Source: Spirogloea muscicola (lineage: Eukaryota > Streptophyta > Zygnematophyceae > Spirogloeales > Spirogloeaceae). Taken from it: a DNA stretch of 64,000 nucleotides. The notes beneath the pieces are model-generated. The model worked only from the letters and a program-made list of their open reading frames with translations. It was not told the origin of the DNA and made no database searches. The stretch covers positions 14,192 through 78,191 of the forward strand of contig WELB01000016.1 in assembly GCA_009602725.1 (NCBI GenBank), read 5' to 3'. Below are positions 59,954 through 64,000 of this stretch, in pieces (the first letter of the stretch is position 1; every line of letters starts with the position of its first letter). A program made the translations under genes and the position numbers.

Positions 59954-62900
59954 CTATAAGCTTTGTACATTGGAGTTGGCAGTTTCATGCCCTCCTAATC
60001 GTTCTACCTCTGATAATAGCGAAATTGCCAGAGCAATATCAGGCGTTGGGCCAGGGGGCAACTGCCCTTTGCCCCACCGGATATAAAGAGCATCCTGTGG
60101 ACTGCTCCATGTCGGCAAGAGCAGCTTCTTGTCAGGGAGCTCGAAGCTGCACTGCTCCTCACCGTTCTGCCACACCTGATCAGCAAGGGCAGCCAGATTG
60201 GTCGAGCCAACTTGCGGCTCTGGTATTTCAGCCGCGGAGGTGAGGTCGGCCAGCAAGAGCCACACTGTGTCGGCATCAATGCTGGCTACTGCCAGGAGAG
60301 CCTGCTTTGCCGCCGTGTGCACAGCCCCGCCCAAGAGTGGGATGATGGCACAAGCAACGGCCTTGGCAATGGGGGCCAACGCCGCGGACGACTTGCTCTC
60401 GCTGGCTGTTGTGGCTATGCACCGCAACACAGCCTCCTTGACTTTCAGGACAGCGGCCGGCGCGACCTCAGGGCTTGGTGCGCTTCGTTTCTTGGGCATC
60501 AGGGCGACCTTGGACTTAGGCTCGTCAAGCCGTGCTCCAAATGAGGGCGGTGGCAGCTCCCCAGGAAAAGGCTCCACAATGGGCAGCAAGGTGGAAGCCG
60601 CCGTTGCCGCTGCGGGCGAGGCCGGCCCATGGCAAAGCAGCCGAAGCATGTGGGGCCAAGCATCATCGCGGAAGCGGCGGGCCACAAAATCGCCACCGCC
60701 TGAAAGCGCCAGAGTGGACATAACTTCCAGCGCCCGCGCCAGTACCTGGATGACCATGCCACTCTCATCATCAGCTTGGTACTGAATGCGCCCGCAAGGC
60801 CTACTATGGACTTACAAGCACAGCGCTAGTACTTTTGCGGGCAATAGGAGGGCTCACTGCAGGACTTGAAGAGCGCAGGCCGAGCACGAGGTGGGGCCAC
60901 AGGAGGTGTATCCGTGGGAGGATGCGGTGCATCTCCTCCTCCTTGGTGGCTGCGGGCCTTCCCTCCTCCTCCTCTTCCCAATACTCCCGGCTGCTGCTCG
61001 TCCACTCACCTCTTGCTTGACCACCCCCGCCCTCGCAGTAAGCGCCACACTGAATGAGTTCGACCGCCGCCGCCTTCTCAAGCTTCTCGCTGTCGCGGCA
61101 CGCCTGCAGGCTGCCGAGTGCCCTCATTGCATTCTGCACCGACAACAGCCGTGGGCAATCAGAAGGCTCAGCAGCATCATCGGTGCCCTGGTTGTGGGTC
61201 TCAGACTCGCATGTTCAATGTGACTGCATCAGTCAGCCCCACCATTACTCATTGCTTATTTCACATACATGCGCCCAACTGACTGATGGCTACATACCTC
61301 GGCCGTGTCCAGCGCGACAAGCAGCACCGACAAGGGCTTGGAGCCGAGCAAAGGCCCGCAAGCTTCCAAACAGGAAGTTGCGACAGATGCCAGGGAGCGG
61401 TGGAGCCTCAGCCTCTCCTCTCGCTTTGCCTGTGCCTCTGACAAGTCCACAAATGCTCGATCTCCTCCATCCTCCCTTGCTGCAAGCTCGCTGACCTCCA
61501 TGGAGCTCTGCTGCCTTTTCTCACTTGTCTTGGAGGACCTGCTCCTCGGGCCCTGTCTAGTGCAGTTTTCGTCTTCCAGGCTTGCGCTGGTGCTTGCAGT
61601 GGAATGTGCATGAATTCGACTGTCGTTCACAGCAGAAGCTTGACCAGCCAGCACCCCTCCTCCATCAGCCTCGACCTTCAGCCTCATCATGCTTGATGAT
61701 GCTTCAGCTGACAGTTTTGCAGCAGCTGCAGCTTCAATATGTGCTGCTGCGGCTATCTCCCTCATAATCTGCAGATAAAAGCATTGAGTATGAGTAGCAC
61801 ATCAATGACAGTGCCGTGACATCTGAACAAGGATTTCATGATACAGGCATTCACGAGGGTTTCTTGCAAGACTGGGGTAGAGATTCCTACTTGGACAAAT
61901 GCCAGAATTTGCTGTGGATGAGCACGTCTTGATGTAACCTCCAAGCTTTGAGCGACAGCTCTTAGCTGGCTAAGATGCATGTACAAGAAAACTTAGTACA
62001 CGTTCATGCATGCTTGCAGCAGATCATTAGTGAGAGTGAATGCAGCTTAATCTTTTGGCTCAGATCTTTACTTAACCATCACTATCATCAAGTTGTCAGA
62101 CTCCAGCCTGCTGAGGTGCAAGCAGAGCACAAGCTATTACTTGATCTGAAGCTGACTGAGGCAGAAGGAGGCCTCACAGGCTCTGAGAGGAGCGGCAGGA
62201 GGTTGACAGACGACTTGGTACGACTCAAGACAGCCACAAAGAGCTGGGGCGTGCGTGGGTACAGGGCAAGATGTCGCAGCCCTCGACACAGCGAGTCGAC
62301 AACGTAGTCGGCATTTGCTGCAACCAGTGCACATGGCTGGATGGCAACAACACATCCATCCATGAGCTTAAGTAGAACAACAATTTTGTTAGGTGACTGA
62401 GTCTATGTGTTGATAAGTGAGTTCGGCAGTATGCCCTTCCTTGCGGTTGCGGTGGCCTCTTAAGGCAAGGAAAAGTACCGAGGGGTAGCCGCAATTGACG
62501 CAGATTGAGTGCAGAGCAATGCTGGCTGCCTCGCTCACAGGGCCGTGCGTGTCGCCCAGCTTGTCCAAGACAGGGTACAGTGTGCTCGCCAAAAGGGTCC
62601 CAGGTGACACGAACCGCCTGCCGAGAGCTCGAGCAAACACCGCCACCCCACGCAGCAACACCTGCATCCGAGCACACCCTCTTACGAGACTGCCAGCCAA
62701 GAGCTTGGCAGAAGCTTCACAAGCAATGAATGCATGTAACCAGTCAGCAAGACTCGCGACTTCTGTGTACCTGGTGGAGCAGGATGTTGGCGTCCAGGGC
62801 ATGGCGGGCGGAAGTGGGGTCAAGACTACCGTCTGAGTACGGCAAGTCCCAGAGGTCCGGGTTGACAAACTCAAGCAGCACCTCCTCCACAAAAGGAAAC

Positions 62901-64000
62901 ACGTCTGCACTCTCGCGTGCGCCGACCTTGGCTAGCTTGTCACTCCCCTCAGACTCCTCTGTCCATACCCCAGAGGCTCCATAAAGTATCTCCTCAATCA
63001 CAAGAGCCGCACTTGCAGCTGCCCGCTGAGTGCTGCCGACCTCTCTGACTTCGCCTTTGAGGTGATCTGAAGGTGCAATGTCTAAGGCTGTCGCCAAGTT
63101 GCGAGGTTGGCCGCGAAGAGAAGTGGCGCAAGTCCTCAGAGTGCGCAGAAAAGGCTCCAAGAGTGCTGAGAGTGCACTTCCAGTCGACGCAGCTGTAAGC
63201 AGGGGGAACATCAACACGCAATAGAGGGCTCAGTGAGTGCATACTGAAGAAGCTCCAGCTTGAGCAACATCACACAAGCCCGCTGACGTTAAGACCAGCT
63301 GGAGCAGCTGCACAATCTTAACACAGCCATTTCGAGTCAGAAAAGCTCATACCTTGGCCACATATACTTCCTGCCACTCGGCACACATGAGCAAGTGCCA
63401 AATATAGCTCCTCATTCTCAAAATGGCGCAGCCTGGCACGTAACTGGGAGCTGTCCAGGTCTCTGCCTTGGAGAGCAGGGTTGCACTCAACTTCTCTATC
63501 TTGCAAAATGAAGCGCGAGGACAGGAGAGTAGGTGGACCAGATAGTGCCACTGCCGCAGTGGGGACTGACAAAGTATAAGTGGCGCGAGCATGAACAAGG
63601 ACTGAGGGTGCCGTGACATCGGCAATAAGGCTTGGGCGGGTGGAGAACTCGAACACCTGTGCCATGGCACTCGAGAATAGCTCCCCTATTGGCTGCACAA
63701 AAATGAAGAAGAGTCACATGTGTTGCGAGGTAAGATCTTGTTAAAAGGGTGACGAACAGGAGGCAAATTTTATGGCTGACTTCACAAATCAGAAGAAACG
63801 AGTATTGTGTACAACTATGACACAAACTCATCGACAGCTCTCAAGCTGGTCGTGCACGCACGTACTGAGGATTTGAAGAGCAAAGATGGAAGCTGGGCAG
63901 GTCCGGTGAGTTGCATGGCAGCAGCAAGGCATCGTGCATGTAAGATGGCTGTGGCTGGATGTGCCTTTGCCGAGACTTCTGGCAAATCCGCGACAAGTCT
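59954..64000 (-). CDS. TTI1: TTI1, TELO2-interacting HEAT-repeat protein (5' end outside window)
   Basis: Scaffold of the TTT complex (TELO2-TTI1-TTI2), which stabilises PIKK kinases such as TOR and ATM. Only the C-terminal part is in the window. The last exon, 59954-60781, reads YQADDESGMVIQVLARALEV, DFVARRFRDDAWPHMLRLLC, VKEAVLRCIATTASESKSSA and SIDADTVWLLLADLTS, and ends ALYIRWGKGQLPPGPTPDIA with a short tail. Upstream parts include the RILPRIHLLWPHLVLGLRSS exon near 60830-60940, VQNAMRALGSLQACRDSEKL (about 61080-61140), NADYVVDSLCRGLRHLALYP (about 62250-62330), exon 62479-62661 (VLLRGVAVFARALGRRFVSP, ASIALHSICVNCGYPS) and VLLEFVNPDLWDLPYSDGSL (about 62820-62890). These match plant TTI1 (At1g79190 type). 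The reading frame continues past 64000. Confidence 0.9.

Noticed and set aside
60198-60785. Plus-strand frame of 195 codons
   Set aside because: Antisense to the last TTI1 exon, which has clear family similarity on the minus strand.

Overview
The window looks like nuclear DNA of a green plant-lineage organism, most likely a streptophyte alga or an early-branching relative. The gene set is plant-type: CDSP32, plastid DPE1, an ACS10/ACS12-type aminotransferase with its plant N-terminal extension, plant-type TTI1, RABC/Rab18, plant TOM7, a complex I gamma carbonic anhydrase, and GT31 galactosyltransferases. Genes carry many short introns (about 80-350 bp) with GT donors and tgcag-type acceptors. 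Gene starts are very GC-rich with CGG/GCC runs, while introns and gene ends are more AT-rich. The species was not identified.

Layout, left to right: poly(T) (1-122); lipase/hydrolase (+, 367-8130) convergent with DPE1 (-, 8427-13292); repeat-bearing spacer; GT31 galactosyltransferase A (-, 14182-17661) divergent from PIG-A (+, 18768-21632); repeats; a second GT31 paralog B (+, 23432-27165); repeats; ACS10/12-like aminotransferase (+, 28869-31631); ribosomal protein eL6 (+, about 32931-34140) convergent with an unrecognised membrane/coiled-coil protein (-, 34644-36010); a G-box-rich divergent promoter; a small one-helix protein (+, 36524-36914) convergent with Rab18/RABC (-, 37455-38963); a 5'-truncated LINE (39455-40500); ALG14 (+, 41094-42454) convergent with an unrecognised multi-exon gene (-, about 42957-44965); a plastid-type membrane protein (-, 46034-48170); two divergently oriented LINE ends (48318-49540); CDSP32 (+, 50243-52697) convergent with gamma carbonic anhydrase (-, 54219-56007); TOM7 (+, to 57577); eS30 (+, 58588-59422) convergent with TTI1 (-, 59954 to beyond the right edge).

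The genes are mostly housekeeping and do not form one pathway, although PIG-A (GPI anchors), ALG14 (N-glycans) and the two GT31 enzymes all act in glycosylation of the secretory route. Genes alternate between divergent and convergent pairs. Between the divergent starts lie short hairpin-forming repeats that are also found beside LINE C-terminal coding fragments. The recurrence of these repeats in gene 5' flanks is the most unusual signal here. Seven single N bases all fall in or next to GC-rich gene starts and probably mark collapsed or unresolved CGG-repeat sequence.
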